Shown here in pieces: positions 45,725-57,758 of a stretch of DNA of 64,000 nucleotides. Location: the NCBI RefSeq assembly GCF_902167145.1, contig NC_050097.1:141695982-141759981 (forward strand), written 5' to 3'. The notes below the pieces were generated by a model. That model was not told the origin of the DNA and ran no database searches. It saw only the letters and a list, made by a program, of their open reading frames with translations. Source of the stretch: Zea mays (taxonomy: Eukaryota > Streptophyta > Magnoliopsida > Poales > Poaceae). Positions within the stretch are counted from its first letter, which is position 1. Each line of letters begins with the position of its first letter. The position numbers and the translations under genes are program-made.

Positions 45725-46169
45725 GTTCGCAGTAGTCCTCTAGCATATGAAACAAGATGGAAAATAGTTATTGAATTAGTGTTTTGAGGACCTTCAGAAG
45801 AGAAAAAACCCTCAACATATAGAATTTTGTTTGGTGGTTTGCATCGGTATATTTAGGACAGATAATAGCTAGTTTTTTTTGTCTGGGTACTAGATAAAAA
45901 TACTTAAATAAATCTTCAAATGTTATACATTATTAGTGGTCTAGTTTTATTCACAAAAATCTCATGAACAAAAATATGTTTAACTATTTTAATTATAAGA
46001 TATAACCTAAAACAAACAAAAAGGAGCCTCGGTTTGCGTGCCGCTGCATGAGTAGTGCCTGCACTGCACCTGCGCGTACACCCCGCCAGCCGCATACGCC
46101 GTGCGCCCGGATGAGCCCCACCTTTTGCACCCGATGAGCCTAGAGTAGTGATCCAAACATGAGGGGCTA
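45725..46169. other. Unassigned spacer
   Basis: AT-rich sequence with a short GC-rich part near 46050-46130. No gene or repeat end recognised. Confidence 0.5.
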
Positions 46170-46625
46170 CACTACTAGAAAACCCCCTTATAGGTACGTT
46201 TTAGTTGTAACGCACACAAAAGCGTCTCTACGGCGGTACATAAAGACGTTATTTGAAACAATTTTAAGAACGCATCAAAATGTTACGATATTTGACACGC
46301 TTAATTTCAACGTGAAGAGATACGTAAACACAATTTTTAACACGCTATTAAAATCGTATTAGAATGACACGAAATTAGACACGCTTTCAATTGTCAGTAA
46401 CTTATAGACGCGTTGCAAAACACGTATTAAAATCGTCTATAGGAACCTTAAGACGCTTTTTGATATGCAATTAAAAACGTATAAAAATGACATAGTTAGA
46501 CATGCTTTCAATACGTGACTAACATGAAGATACGTCATAAAGCGCATCGAATAACCGTTCTTAGCCACATAGAGATGTTTTTATGTGATAACGAAATATC
46601 TCTAGTTGATATGCACTACAGTAAA

Positions 46626-46990
46626 CGAAACAACGTCCGACGGCCAAAGCCGTCGGATATAAGGTTCAAACCGTCGGAGATAGCTTATGTCCGACGACAT
46701 GACTCTATCTCCGACGGCTTTAAGCCGTCGGACATAATTCGTCGGAAATAGAGTTATGTCCGACGGCTGCTGTCGGACATAAGCTATCTCCGACGGCCGC
46801 CTCTGCCCGTCGGACATAACGTACAGCAACCGTTTTACCGGTCAGCCTGTGGGGCCCATAGGCTTATGTCCGACGGCCTACCAATAAACCGTCGGACATA
46901 ACCAAACTTATATCCGACGGCCTACCACTAAGCTGTCGGACATAACCAAGTCTTATGTCCGACGGCTACTGCTAAGCCGTCGGACATAAT
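46626..46990. repeat. Subterminal repeats of the inner CACTA, left side
   Basis: At least 14 copies of tccgacgg/ccgtcgga in opposed pairs, often flanked by ttatg or cataa. These are the type of sites bound by the CACTA second protein (TNPA-like) in related elements. The matching right block is at 50640-50830. Confidence 0.85.
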
Positions 46991-47281
46991 AAATTACAGA
47001 ATTTACACAAAATTCTGTTTTTAAAAAAATCTGACATTTACAAAACAAAAACAGATTTCATGCACATATACACATTCACAATCACAGATATACACATTCA
47101 CATAAGTATTCACATTCACAATCACAAATATTCTCACATAAATATTAACATTCACAAATTTAACATCAACATATAGGTCCGACGGTTGTTGCAAATTGAC
47201 ATTGTGTCTCATAAACAAGTGTTGTAATCACGGTTGCAAACAAGTGTTGCAAAGTGTTTCACAAATTAACATCACGACACA

Positions 47282-48233
47282 TCAATCATATCCATCGCCT
47301 GGATGGTTCGAGTAGCCACCTCCTCCTGGACTATGCGTGTTGAAAAGGTTATTCACCCACGAATGCGATGCGTCGTCTTGACCAGACCCGTCTCCTGGTG
47401 CTCCAACTGTAGCGGGGGGTGTCTGAAATCCCTATAACACACGCACATGAAATTGTAACCACTCAGTTTTTCATTTAAACAAATAAGACATCTATGAACA
47501 TGTCACACACGCATATGTGTACATACCGTAGGGAATTGTGACGGAGGCGGAGGTGGAGGTGGAGGCGCAAGCATTGGCATGGGAAGTGCAAAGTCCGGAG
47601 GCGGCATCCCATAGGTGGGCATCGGGACGCCCGCTTGTTGGGCTAGTTGCTACAAATTATATACAAGTCATTGTTGAGCAAATAAGATACACATAATGTG
47701 TTTTACAAAATAAGCTACAAAATGTTACTTCAGCTTACCGAGAGAAGAACTTGATTTTGGGCCTGTAAGTTTGCATAATACTCGTCCCTCTTCTTCTGGT
47801 ACTCGGCTTGTTGCCTCTGGTACTCAGATTGTTGCCTCTGGTACTCCAATTGTTCCCTCAAGACTGATTGATAGTACTGTGCCTGTTGACGCAACACTGC
47901 CATCTCTATGTCGTGGGCGGATGATCGTGAACGGGACGACTGTGAAGACGACGATGTGGACTGTCGTCCACGGCGTCTGAGCTCTCTGGAATCAATCGTA
48001 GAATCAAAAATACCCAACCTACAAGAGTGAACCATGCACTTAGTATAGTAACTCATGCCTCAGTTGAATCACAAGCATATATATGATGACAATTTTGAAA
48101 TCCAAATCAAATAATCTCACCGTCTGTGGGCTTGTCCTCCTTCGCTAGCATATGCTGCCTGAGGGTCGATTGGCTGGCTCCTCCAATCGTACTCCTGCCC
48201 ATGGCGTTGAACCATCTCCTGCCCATACGAAGC
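47282..48233 (-). pseudogene. C-terminal exons of the second CACTA gene (Transposase_24-like)
   Basis: Four exons with matching splice sites: 48233-48121, 48018-47739, 47649-47527 and 47431-47282 (TGA stop). Their total is 666 nt with no stop in frame. The first reads GQEYDWRSQPIDPQAAYAS, a pattern I associate with plant En/Spm 'Transposase_24' proteins. The second has a Gln/Arg-rich coiled stretch (LEYQRQQSEYQRQQAEYQ). The third is proline-rich and the fourth glycine-rich. Such proteins bind subterminal repeats and help TNP2. The N-terminal part is lost in the deletion near 48350. Confidence 0.7.
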
Positions 48234-48346
48234 CTGGAGGCAAACAATATCAAATATAAGTGCATAACCCCTATGCCCTTGCAAACAATATCGAACACAT
48301 AATAGAGTATCAAAAACTCACTTTTGTGAGTCCAATTTGTGAGTTC

Positions 48347-50012
48347 CTGGTGCATGACATCAATGTTATGCATTAGAATCAAGGCTTTCATATAAGGGAG
48401 TTCCCATAGACCACATTTGTGAGTCCAATTATGCTCGGTTCCATAACCTTCAAAACGATTTCCATGTTCGTTTAGTTTCAAATCATTAAGTCTCGCGAGA
48501 ATCTCTGGACCACTTAGACGCTTGGGTGGTCCCCTCGTCACAATCGTGTCCTTTTTAAAAAGCGTTCCTATCGAACCTGAACGGGTGATCCTCTGGCAAA
48601 AAACATCTATGGCAATCGAAGTAACATATCTTTCCACCAAACTTTAGTCGAAAGCATAAAGTGTCTTCAACGCATATCGGACATGTCAAAATCCCATGAC
48701 AACTCCATCCAGCAAAGATACCATAAGCCATAAAATCATGAATAGACCATAAAAATGCGGCTCTCAGGTTGAACTTCTGTTTCTTGTAACAATCGTATGC
48801 CTCTACTCCTTCCCACAAAATTTTCAATTCTTCAATCAGGGGTCTCATCATCACATCGATCTTTGTTCCAGGATGATCCGGACCAGGTATTACAAGACAC
48901 AAGAAAATAAATTCATATTTCATGCAAAGAGCTGGTGGAAGGTTGTATGGAACAACAAAGACGGGCCAACATGAGTAGGACGTTGCAGTTAGATTGAATG
49001 GCGAGAAACCATCTGTTGCCAAACCGAAGCGGACATTCTGCACTTCACTAGCAAAGCTGGAATCAAAAGCATCTAGTGCCTTCCATGCATCTGTATCAGC
49101 TAGGTGCACCATGACATTTGGATTCTCACGTACCCCTTCTTTGTGCCACCTCATGTGTCTGGTTGTATTCTTAGAGATGAACAAACGTTTCAACCGAGGT
49201 ATAAGAGGCATGTAACGAAGCTGCTTACGTGCAATCTTCGTAGTCACGGTCAAACCATCGTCATTTTCAACCTCAACGAATCTACACTCACCACAAACAG
49301 TACACTTCTTCTCACCCGCGGTCTCCTTCCAGAAAAGCATACAATTATTAGCACAGACATCGATTTTTTCGTAGTCCATACCGAGCCCAGATAACAACTT
49401 TTTGGACTGATACATGTCCTTTGGCATCTTGTGATTCTCCGGAAGTACATCACTGATCAAGTTCAAAAGCTCCTTGTAGCAGTTGTTTGAGAATGCAAAC
49501 TTAGACTTAATAGCCATAAGTCGAGTCACAAATACAAGGACGGTCACTTTTGTGTGCTCATGCAACGGCTCTTCGGCAGCTTTAAGGAGCTCGAAGAACT
49601 TCTGAACCTCAGGTGTAGCTGGATCCTCATACTCGGTGGGTTGACCGGGGTTCTCAGAATCGACGGTTAGAAGCTCATGGCGTACATCGTCAAGCATCTC
49701 TTCCATCCTATCGTAGTCCTCCTCTTCATGTGACTGAACTTCTGATACAATACAAGGAGGTGGGTCCTCACCGTGGTGCACCCACACCTCATAGCCTGGC
49801 ATATAACCATTCTTGCAAAGATCTATTGACATAGTCCTCCTGTCAAGGAAATAAATGTTCCGACACTTGGTACAAGGGCACCTAACATCGGTTCCAGTCT
49901 CTGACCGAGCAAAAGCACGGTCGAGAAACGCGTCAGTCTTGGCAACCCACTCACTTGATAGAGCACCTCTTTTCTTCCAACCTTCATACATCCATCGACG
50001 ATCCTCCTCCAT
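48347..50012 (-). pseudogene. CACTA transposase TNP2, truncated and frameshifted
   Basis: Starting at ATG 50012 (MEEDRRWMYEGW), residues 1-75 are a transposase-associated domain with CPCTKCRN. The Transposase_21 core follows, with FSNNCYKELLNLI, FATDGFSPF-like (LATDGFSPFNL), CWPVFVVPYNLPP and HGILTCPICVED. A frameshift in a T/A run at about 48560 moves the frame, after which RGPPKRLSGPEILARL and HNWTHKCGLWELPY follow. Homology stops after VMHQ at about 48347, and the DUF4218/DUF4216 end is missing. It catalyses cut-and-paste transposition when intact. Confidence 0.9.
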
Positions 50013-51086
50013 ACTAGATACGAGATGTTAACTTGATTAGTTAAGTTTATCACGCCTCTAATCTAATAAACCACACTAATAAAGGAAAATAATTTAACGG
50101 GACCCTAAATCATATAAAATAACCTTATTTCCAAGGGCATAATAATTACCCTCAGAAATTAATAATTTAAATTATATAGACACCTCTACATAACATTATC
50201 ACGGGTGACAAATCATATAAAATGACTTTATTTCCGAGGGTATAATAATTACCCTCGGAAATTTAAAATTAAAATTATCTAAGCACCACTAATTAAATTT
50301 AGGCCCTCGGATATAATAAGATAAACATTATTTAACATACTAACTATTAAATAACAACATTGGAAACTACAAAACAATATTAATATATACAAAATATTAA
50401 TAATACATTAAATACATTAATATTAAATACCTTACACCGGCGGCCGATGGCGGGCGGGCGGGGCGGGCGTCGACGGCGGGCTGGGCGGGCGTCGACGGCG
50501 GGCGGGGCGGTGGGCGTCGACGGTGGGCGGGCGTCGACGGCGGCGGCAGCGAGCGGGCAGAGACAGAGAGAAGAGAGAAGCGAGCGCGCGCGCGTGAAAA
50601 TGAACCGCGCACCGGGCCGGGACCGTGTTAAAAAAGCTTATCTCCGACGGCTAGTTACGAGACCGTCGGATATAACCTTATGTCCGACGGCCTCGTAACT
50701 AGCCGTCGGAGATAAGTCTATATTTCCGAGAGCCCATGTTGACCGTCAGACATAAGATAATATCCGACGGCCTCGTAGGAAGCCGTCGGAGATAGAGTGA
50801 CCGTCGGATATTCATCAGTTTACTGTAGTGATGAAATTAGATACACTTTTAACCGTTACTACTTGAAGACACGTTTTAATGTGTATTAGCAATTTATCCT
50901 TAACCATGTAGAGATGTTTTTGGTGTAAAATTTAAAACATGTAACCTACCGAGGTATATTAGTCACCATAGTTGTTGTGTGGTATATCTTCCACTAGAGC
51001 TAACGTGGCATATATTATAGGAGGCTCAAACAATGTTAACATTAATTGTGTTTAGCTAGTGTATGTTGTATAGGTCTAATAAAGGC

Positions 51087-51151
<65 letters not shown>
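51087..51151 (+). repeat. (TAA)n microsatellite, about 21 units
   Basis: Uninterrupted ataataataa run inside the outer CACTA element. Confidence 0.95.
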
Positions 51152-51152
<1 letters not shown>

Positions 51153-51588
51153 CAGAAAAAATGGTCATGCCCATTTGAAATGGGAAAAAGTATGGTCACT
51201 CACTCGATAATTATAAATAGAAAAAGCGCCTGATTTGGGCACACTCATAACCAGAAAACATCAAAGCTAAGAATAATTAAATAAGCCATGTTACAGGTCT
51301 CATGGATTGTAGTATTTAATCAAATATATAAATGAAAACATCTTTTTTTGGCACGTAATAAAGCGTTACAGTATAATGTGTCTATATTATTACAAACAAA
51401 TATAGATGTATGTACAAAATCGTTTCTACAGGTCATAATATACACTTTGACGTTACTATACAACGTATTGATATGCGTAGGCACACAATAAAAACGTGGT
51501 TATAGTATTGTTTCTACTTTTGTTAACACGCGTTTTGGCATTACTATAAAATGTGTCACTCGCCACTTCAGCTGACACGTCACCTTTC

Positions 51589-51660
51589 CACATCACCTGC
51601 CACGTCATTTTTCCACATCACCTGCCATGTCACCTATCCACATCACCTGCCATGTCATCA
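51589..51660 (+). repeat. 25-bp tandem repeat (3 copies)
   Basis: ccacatcacctgcca(c/t)gtca recurs at 51589, 51614 and 51639, in the right arm of the outer CACTA. Confidence 0.85.
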
Positions 51661-52504
51661 TTCGTGTCACCTACTATATCGTCTCTATACTCCTTAATGC
51701 GCAATAAAGTGTCACTATAAAACGTGACTATAGTAATACACATGAATTATGAATGTATCTATAATATCGTATCTATATTTTTTCACACATAATGAAACGT
51801 TACTATATGACGTAACAACAATAATAGACACATGTTATATGTGCATCTATAAAAGCGTATCAATGTGTCTAAACATGCATCTAACATGTCTATGAAACGT
51901 CTATTCATCTAATATATACGCTTACAATAATCGTTTCTACAAAGTCTGATACGGTCCATACGAAGACGCTTCTAACACATTTTTGGAAAGCGTGCGTACA
52001 TTCATATAGAGACGAATTAAAGTGTGCCTATTGTCCAAAAAAGCATAGCTACAAGGGGGGTTTTCTAGTAGTGTATATGCACGAGCACGCGAACCAATGA
52101 CACAGATTGTGTATAAACAGTTAATGCCGCCAATCACAAAGTCGACATCTCATCAGCATATTCCACTCATACTGAACGACATCCTGTAGTGATTCCAGTT
52201 CATAATGTACTACACATAACAAGCATCATAAACAACCTTGAATTCTTTTGCTATTTGTACAATTTATGTAAGACTCCACATATATTCATCAACATCAGCT
52301 ACCATTAGCTAGGACGCCTCAAAACAGTTTATCAGCAACCTTGAACACTTCCTCTTCATTAGGATTGAATTGTTGGGGTTTCCCCATACGGTATGGTAGC
52401 AGTTTATAGCTATCGACCACATTCATTTTACTATATCTTCCCTTATATAATTATGTCATCAAATTTGCATGGGTTTAACCGAGTAGTAAAATCAATAGTA
52501 GAAA

Positions 52505-52815
52505 ATGTCTAATGTGATGTTTTCGTTGTGACCAATAACCATATATCCAGCATTCTTCACCCTTCTGCTCAGGATGTTGAGTTGGGCGTCATTGGCGGGC
52601 ATGTCACTGTCCTAACGAAACTCAATTTCAAAGTTTCTGTAGCCGCTAGGGAACCGTCTCACCACCCCTCCATCTCTTGTGCCACCGTAGTTTCATGCAT
52701 TTCCCTTGTGCCTCATATTCCTACTACATAATATCTTGCATTTAAATTAGTACAGTACAACACTACACGTATCTACAGGAAAGGGAAATTATATTATATA
52801 TAACCAGTTGGGTAC
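52505..52815 (-). pseudogene. Gene-fragment copy B (paralogue of 43725-44020)
   Basis: The minus-strand frame reads DSDMPANDAQLNILSRRVKN then AGYMVIGHNENITL, with an upstream stop. It is similar to copy A over its length. An unrecognised gene fragment; 52074-52504 and 52816-53248 show no gene, only AT-rich sequence. Confidence 0.4.
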
Positions 52816-53248
52816 TTGCATTGGGTATGTATGTTGTGTACTAGGACTAGGCGATAGTAGATCATGGTGTGCCACAAGAGGCTATGATAGCCAGCCCTAT
52901 ATATAATAAGGTCAACATATATTTTATTCCTTTACGTACTTGCAAAATACAAGTATTTAGAGAAACTCCAATATGTAAATTTTAGCTCTCTAAATCACAG
53001 ATTTAATAAATTGCTAAATAATATTATTTATCCACACAAAAAAATAGATCACAAATATCAACAATCACCTTCATTACCTACAAAGTGCAATCAACATTTT
53101 TTAAAAGAGTTGCTAATAAATGATTGTCAAATATAGAGAGGAAATGAAGTTTGATGACAAGTTACTAAATTTAGGAAGTTAATTTAGAGAACTTTATATC
53201 AAATTTCATTTTTTATGTATCTAGTACTCTAAATGACTTTTAGCTTCA

Positions 53249-53551
53249 TTGGGACACCATGACCCCGCGTGCGGCAAGGCGCGCCGCGCGCCCAGGCCCC
53301 CTCGGTGGTCAAGCCCGCTAGGGCTGAGGCGAGAGGTCGCCATCGGAGGAGCTCTCTCGCTGCAGCTGGAGCACGTCTCGCACTCTCGCTCATCTCCTTG
53401 CTCTCCGATCGCTGTCAGCCTCACACCCTTTGAGGCATTCCTAGACGACGAGGAGGGCTGCTATCGCGCCGACTCGACCTCGCCGCCACTGTTTCCCCCC
53501 TCCTCACGTGAGAGTATCGTGTCGTACACATGCCACCTCTTAGAGAGCTGA
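53249..53551 (+). other. GC-rich open frame, possible first-exon fragment
   Basis: 100 codons in a sharply GC-rich island within AT-rich DNA, with LTPFEAFLDDEEGCYRAD near the end. No family recognised and the strand is uncertain. It may be a captured promoter or first exon. Confidence 0.3.
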
Positions 53552-53598
53552 CATGGGCAGCGACTATTCCGTCTGGTGTTCATATCAATCACTGCAAC

Positions 53599-53815
53599 CA
53601 GGGTTTACAATTTCGGGCGGAAATTTCCGGAATTTCGATGGGGTCCGAAAAATATATGTTTTCGAAATTAGTATTTTTTAATATAAATTATATCATTTTT
53701 TGTTTTAAAAATATTAAATCTATTTGATTTTGATCTACAATTGCCGAAATTTCGAAAATTTCCTGTTTTTTCGCCGAGGACCGAAATTTTTTCTTTTCTG
53801 AAATCGTAAACCCTG
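53599..53815. mobile_element. 217-bp hAT-type MITE
   Basis: Ends are cagggtttacaatttcgg and, inverted, cagggtttacgatttcag. The 8-bp target duplication is actgcaac (53591-53598 and 53816-53823). The interior is rich in gaaatttccg motifs. Confidence 0.9.
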
Positions 53816-53820
53816 ACTGC

Positions 53821-54027
53821 AACCAGAAGCCGTGGGATGGGATCGTTACTACGATCACCCGGACAGGAAGAGTTTCGGTAGCCTTTGCACCCGGATGTTC
53901 TTGGTCAAATACCATATATACTTTCGTTCTTAGAAGTGCCGCAGAGTTTCATATTGAGATCTTCTCCAGATATTGCTCAGGTACTTTCATGTATGATAAA
54001 CATGTGTCCCAGTGGAACAAATGGTAG
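53821..54027 (+). pseudogene. Unrecognised open frame next to the MITE
   Basis: 69 codons with WDGIVTTITRTGRVSVAF and SAAEFHIEIFSRYC, ending TAG. A splice-like AG (ttcttag) and donor (cag/gtactt) lie within it. It could be a host exon fragment; the identity is unknown. 54028-54550 shows no gene. Confidence 0.25.
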
Positions 54028-54550
54028 TTTTCTGATTCATTCAAGTTATTATCGAAAGTCAGCAACAATGGTATCTGGTACTGGGTTTTCGGTCTTTTGA
54101 TTTTATAATTCCAGTTTATTTATTCTTGTGCTCTTTAAATCCTGTCCATCAAGAATTCAAGGTTGTTTAGATATATATAAAAGATCTATTAAGTGCATTC
54201 GATGGTTCCAAATTTTATAATAATTCCTACTTCAGTTCAGACGCAACATGATATATGTGTCTCATATATAGTCATTTTTTATTTGAGGGTAGATCATAAA
54301 GGGAACTGTCACAAAGCCCACTGCTAATTACTAACATGAAAAGTACTATCTCCTTTCTTTTTTATTTGCCACGGTTTAGTTTATAAATCGTGATAAATAA
54401 AAAAACGGAGGAAGTAATATTTTAGAGTTTGATTTCTCCAGTACACTATCTGGTCTTACACAAGCTTCAAAGGAAGTAAATGCTAGGCATGAAATTTCTG
54501 ATAACACAGTAATCTTTTCAGTGGATAGCAAATAAAAAAAACTTTATTAC

Positions 54551-54793
54551 ATGTGCAATAGAAGATATAACAAGAACTGACAAAATTGCAAGTGCAACAA
54601 GTGACACCCGCCATCCCAACAACATTCCAATGAGGAGAGCCACAGATACTGCAGCACTGTCCTGCATAAATATGGAAAGCCGGTTACTGAACGCAGCACG
54701 GACAAACGTAGCATCCTTTCCTAGGCGCATGGACAGTGTATCAGCATTGTTCTCCTCTTTGTCAAACCATCCAACTTTCATTGTGTAGCATCG
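54551..54793 (-). pseudogene. ABC transporter B-family exon fragment (ABCB6/ABCB20-like)
   Basis: After the acceptor TTTGACAG the exon reads MLHNE, then an extra A shifts the frame. VGWFDKEENNADTLSMRL, FVRAAFSNRLSIFMQDSA and GMLLGWRVSLVALAIL follow. This is the transmembrane-domain segment of plant full-size ABCB exporters. The exon ends at GCACAT before GTAATA, where CAG is expected, so the donor is weakened. Intact intron edges show the piece came from genomic DNA, not a retrocopy. No adjoining ABCB exons are visible. Confidence 0.8.
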
Positions 54794-55967
54794 CTGTCAA
54801 AGTAATCATAATAAATAAGTATTAAACCCTAATAAGGTAAAACTAACTACAGATTAGAGGAATACAAGAACAGCATATAATTAAAGATTCAGATTGCAAT
54901 TACCTGAGAACGTCATCCTTCTTTATGCGCTCAGTACGTCATCTTCTCGCCAATTATTCCAAAATAGAAATGTTGTTGTGTAATGATAATGACACCCATG
55001 CCTACTATGAGTAAACACCATATATGTTCACTTCGTGGGGCATATCACAGATTTCTATTTGTTAGTATGCTAACACACTATAAGTGCTATTGTGTACAAG
55101 AAGTAGTGGATTAAATGAGCCAAATAATATAGCGGCACCAATTGTACATAAAAGAGCATAAGGCCATTCAATGTACCATGCCGCACCCCCCCCCCCTCAA
55201 TTTTGTACACCCTTTTATGTTTAATGATTATTTAGTATTAAGTGTAGAAAAAATTAAAGTTTTAAATAGTATAAAGTCTTGTTCTAAATCTCTACAACTA
55301 ATAGCTAGTTGTTAAAATTAGTTGAGAGGTTTAGAATGGATCAACTAATTGTTAGCTATACCTCTCAAATAAGTATTAGTTGTTAGATGTCCCGAGCCAG
55401 CTAAAACCATTTAACAGTTAGATTTAGAGGTTTAGAACATGGCCTAAAACAACCATGTTATGAGCCTACTCGTCAGATCCCCTCGGTCCAGTCCTTCCAT
55501 CTATCAATTTGACCTTAATCTTCCTGATACCACCTAAACCAGTCTGCTCGCTGCGCCGTTTTCGCCGCCGACCCATTCCCTATGCGACACCACCCGACTT
55601 CGCCCCTTCCTGGCGCCTCCGTCCATTGTCCTATTTTTATCGTGACATCGATCCGCTCGACAAGCTAGATCTCGCTCATCGCAACGATATGACTTGTCCC
55701 CTGCGGACGGCAGGCTTGGCGAACTAGAAAACCATGACTCTCATGTGGTCTTTTTAGCCCCCCATGAATTTTCGTCCTGCGTCCGCCACCGTTCAAAATG
55801 GTTCTGTTCTTTGTTATGTGTCGAAATATTTTTTCTGTCTATACCTTAGCTTCCATGCTGCAGCGTCATGTATAATCAGGGTTGAAGGTTTGCAATAATA
55901 TCTACTATACCTTACCTTCCATGCTGCTGCATATTTTGCTGTTTCCTTCTCATTGATAGTTTCCTTT
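54794..55967. other. No clear gene
   Basis: AT-rich sequence with a C homopolymer near 55186 and a GC-rich patch near 55490-55740 that has stops in all long frames. A possible minus-strand exon at 55912-55985 (ETINEKETAKYAAAWK before GTAAGG) is unrecognised. Confidence 0.4.
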
Positions 55968-56267
55968 ATGAAAGGACAGATTATTAGCGATTCCTTTACT
56001 AAGTGACCTATTCTTGTCAAATGATGGCAAGTGTTCAGTCTAATTATTATCGCTTTGGATGGTTGCCCTCTTTAGTCCTAAGAATCTAAACATTCAGCAG
56101 ATTCAAGGATGAAAGGACAGATTATACTAAGTGACCTATTCTTGTCAAATGATGGCAAGTGTTCAGACAATTCTCCAGAATCAAATAACCAAGAGGCTTC
56201 TGATTATTATCGCTTTGGATGGTTGCCCTCTTTAGTCCTAAGAATCTAAACATTCAGCAGATTCAAG
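55968..56267 (+). repeat. Tandem duplication of about 141-160 bp
   Basis: Copies start at 55968 and 56109 (atgaaaggacagattat) and share ctaagtgacctattcttgtc and attatcgctttggatggttg. Copy 2 has about 30 extra bases in the middle and copy 1 has about 15. Confidence 0.85.
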
Positions 56268-57407
56268 AATCTTGTGACATCCACGAACGAACTGGTTTAT
56301 GTGTTGGTAAGGACATCTGCTATGATCTTCACAAGTGCTTTCTCTTCACTTGCACCATGATTAAGCCTCTGATTAGAATAAACTTAGAACTCCTAGAACT
56401 GGAGCTGAAGACAATAAGGTAGAGTTCAGTTTTCTACAACTCTTACCTTCAGAGCTTAGCTGATAGATGTTTGGGTTGACATGCTCCCAACTTATGGTGT
56501 TGCCCTTTTTATACACATATGGCACAACTCAACCCTTATCATGTGCTGCTCTGCTTTTTTTTGATACACTCTATCATGTGTAGTACATGTCCAAGAACAA
56601 AAAACTGAAAACCAGTTATGATTTCTAACAAACTTTGACCGGAAGTAACCAATTAAGCTTTCGAACAAACTTTGACTAGAAGTAACCAATTATGTTTAAC
56701 TGTTGGTGTGTTTATCCTTTTCTAGCTAGAAGTTGTTACCTGCTCAAGTGAAACACATGTGCAAACTATTTGTTGAATTATTGATAAATATATGTTAGTC
56801 ATGCACTAAACCTGCTACGGATACGAGGTACTTTCTTTCTTGGCATTGAAATGTTAATTTTGTATTGTATAGTGCAAATGAATGACAGAAATGCAGAATT
56901 CATGGTCCAGCCTTTATTTCACTGATAAGTTGGGAGAGAAAAATCGGAACACTATATTAGCACATGTTTTAACAAGACTACCATTATTGAACTTTAATTA
57001 ACTTTGATTTCATTTTGAGAGTGAGATTGCAGTCATTGATATGTGCACCGACACATCCGTCTAGAAGAAGTTCAGATCACATATATTTAACTATGCTTAC
57101 GCACAAATTAAGCCTCACCTGCTTTTATCTACTATTTTTTTGGTTGCCTTCATAACATTTTTTCAAATGTTCATTGTTAGAAAACGTCTATTTGTTTAGT
57201 GATGTTATTGTCAATTAAACTAGGATTGATGATCTTCTATGTGGATGTCTAGGTTCACACATGCCTTATTTTCATTTTTATTTATACTAATCCCTGTACT
57301 ATTTTTTCTTTTGTGGGATGAAGTGCCTAGGAGTTTTGTAGTGTGGGTGATGATGTTGTCTTATTCTGTAGAATGCTCGAACTGGCACTAGCCCAGTTGT
57401 TAAGATG
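56268..57407. other. AT-rich spacer, intron-like
   Basis: No coding region or repeat end recognised. agatg at 57403-57407 is the left target duplication of the copia element. Confidence 0.5.
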
Positions 57408-57505
57408 TGTAAAATAGTGAAACCCTAACCCTAGAATGGGTTGGACAGTGTATTAATAGACCAAAGTGATTGGGCCAGGCCCATTACAAGGACGGGTATC
57501 TAACA
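57408..57505 (-). repeat. Copia 3' LTR (98 bp)
   Basis: Plus-strand ends tgtaaaatag and tatctaaca; followed by a C-rich stretch that is a G-rich polypurine tract on the minus strand. Confidence 0.93.
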
Positions 57506-57758
57506 CCCCCGCAGTCACAATTCTATCATGTACAGATGTTGAGACTGGACCGAAAGTCTAAGAATACACTGGAGGGCAGCCCCTTGGTGAAGATGTCGGT
57601 GAACTACACCTTTGTTGGGACGCTGAGAACGCGAACGTCGCCTGCTGCAACACGCTCCCGGACGAAGTGCAGGCAGTAGCGGACCCAACAAAAAACAGAG
57701 AACAACAAGACTCGAACCTTGACTGCCAAGTTCAAAAGATAGTACTTACACCACTATG

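Larger units (their letters stand above)
46614..50830 (-). mobile_element. Inner CACTA element (4.2 kb) with decayed genes
   Basis: Ends are CACTACAGTAAAC and its inverse; the target duplication is atg (46611-46613 and 50831-50833). Both ends carry dense ccgacgg/ccgtcgg subterminal repeats. Genes lie on the minus strand: a TNP2 transposase and the C-terminal exons of a second gene, fused by an internal deletion. Confidence 0.9.
46170..52073. mobile_element. Outer CACTA element, non-autonomous, split by an inner CACTA
   Basis: The ends CACTACTAGAAAACCCCCTT (46170) and its inverse (to 52073) are nearly identical for over 20 bp. Subterminal regions are rich in acgctt, acgtttt and gacacgc motifs. 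The expected 3-bp duplication is imperfect (cta left, tat right). Without the inner element it is about 1.68 kb and has no transposase. Confidence 0.8.

Noticed and set aside
46170..50830. CRISPR-like spaced repeats (tccgacgg units)
   Set aside because: They are opposed subterminal transposon repeats with irregular spacing in plant nuclear DNA.
55186..55198. Run of about 12 C residues
   Set aside because: Simple homopolymer, possibly an assembly artefact; no function can be supported.
57421..57436. Telomere-like ccctaaccctag
   Set aside because: Only about two units inside a copia LTR and repeated in its partner; not a telomere array.
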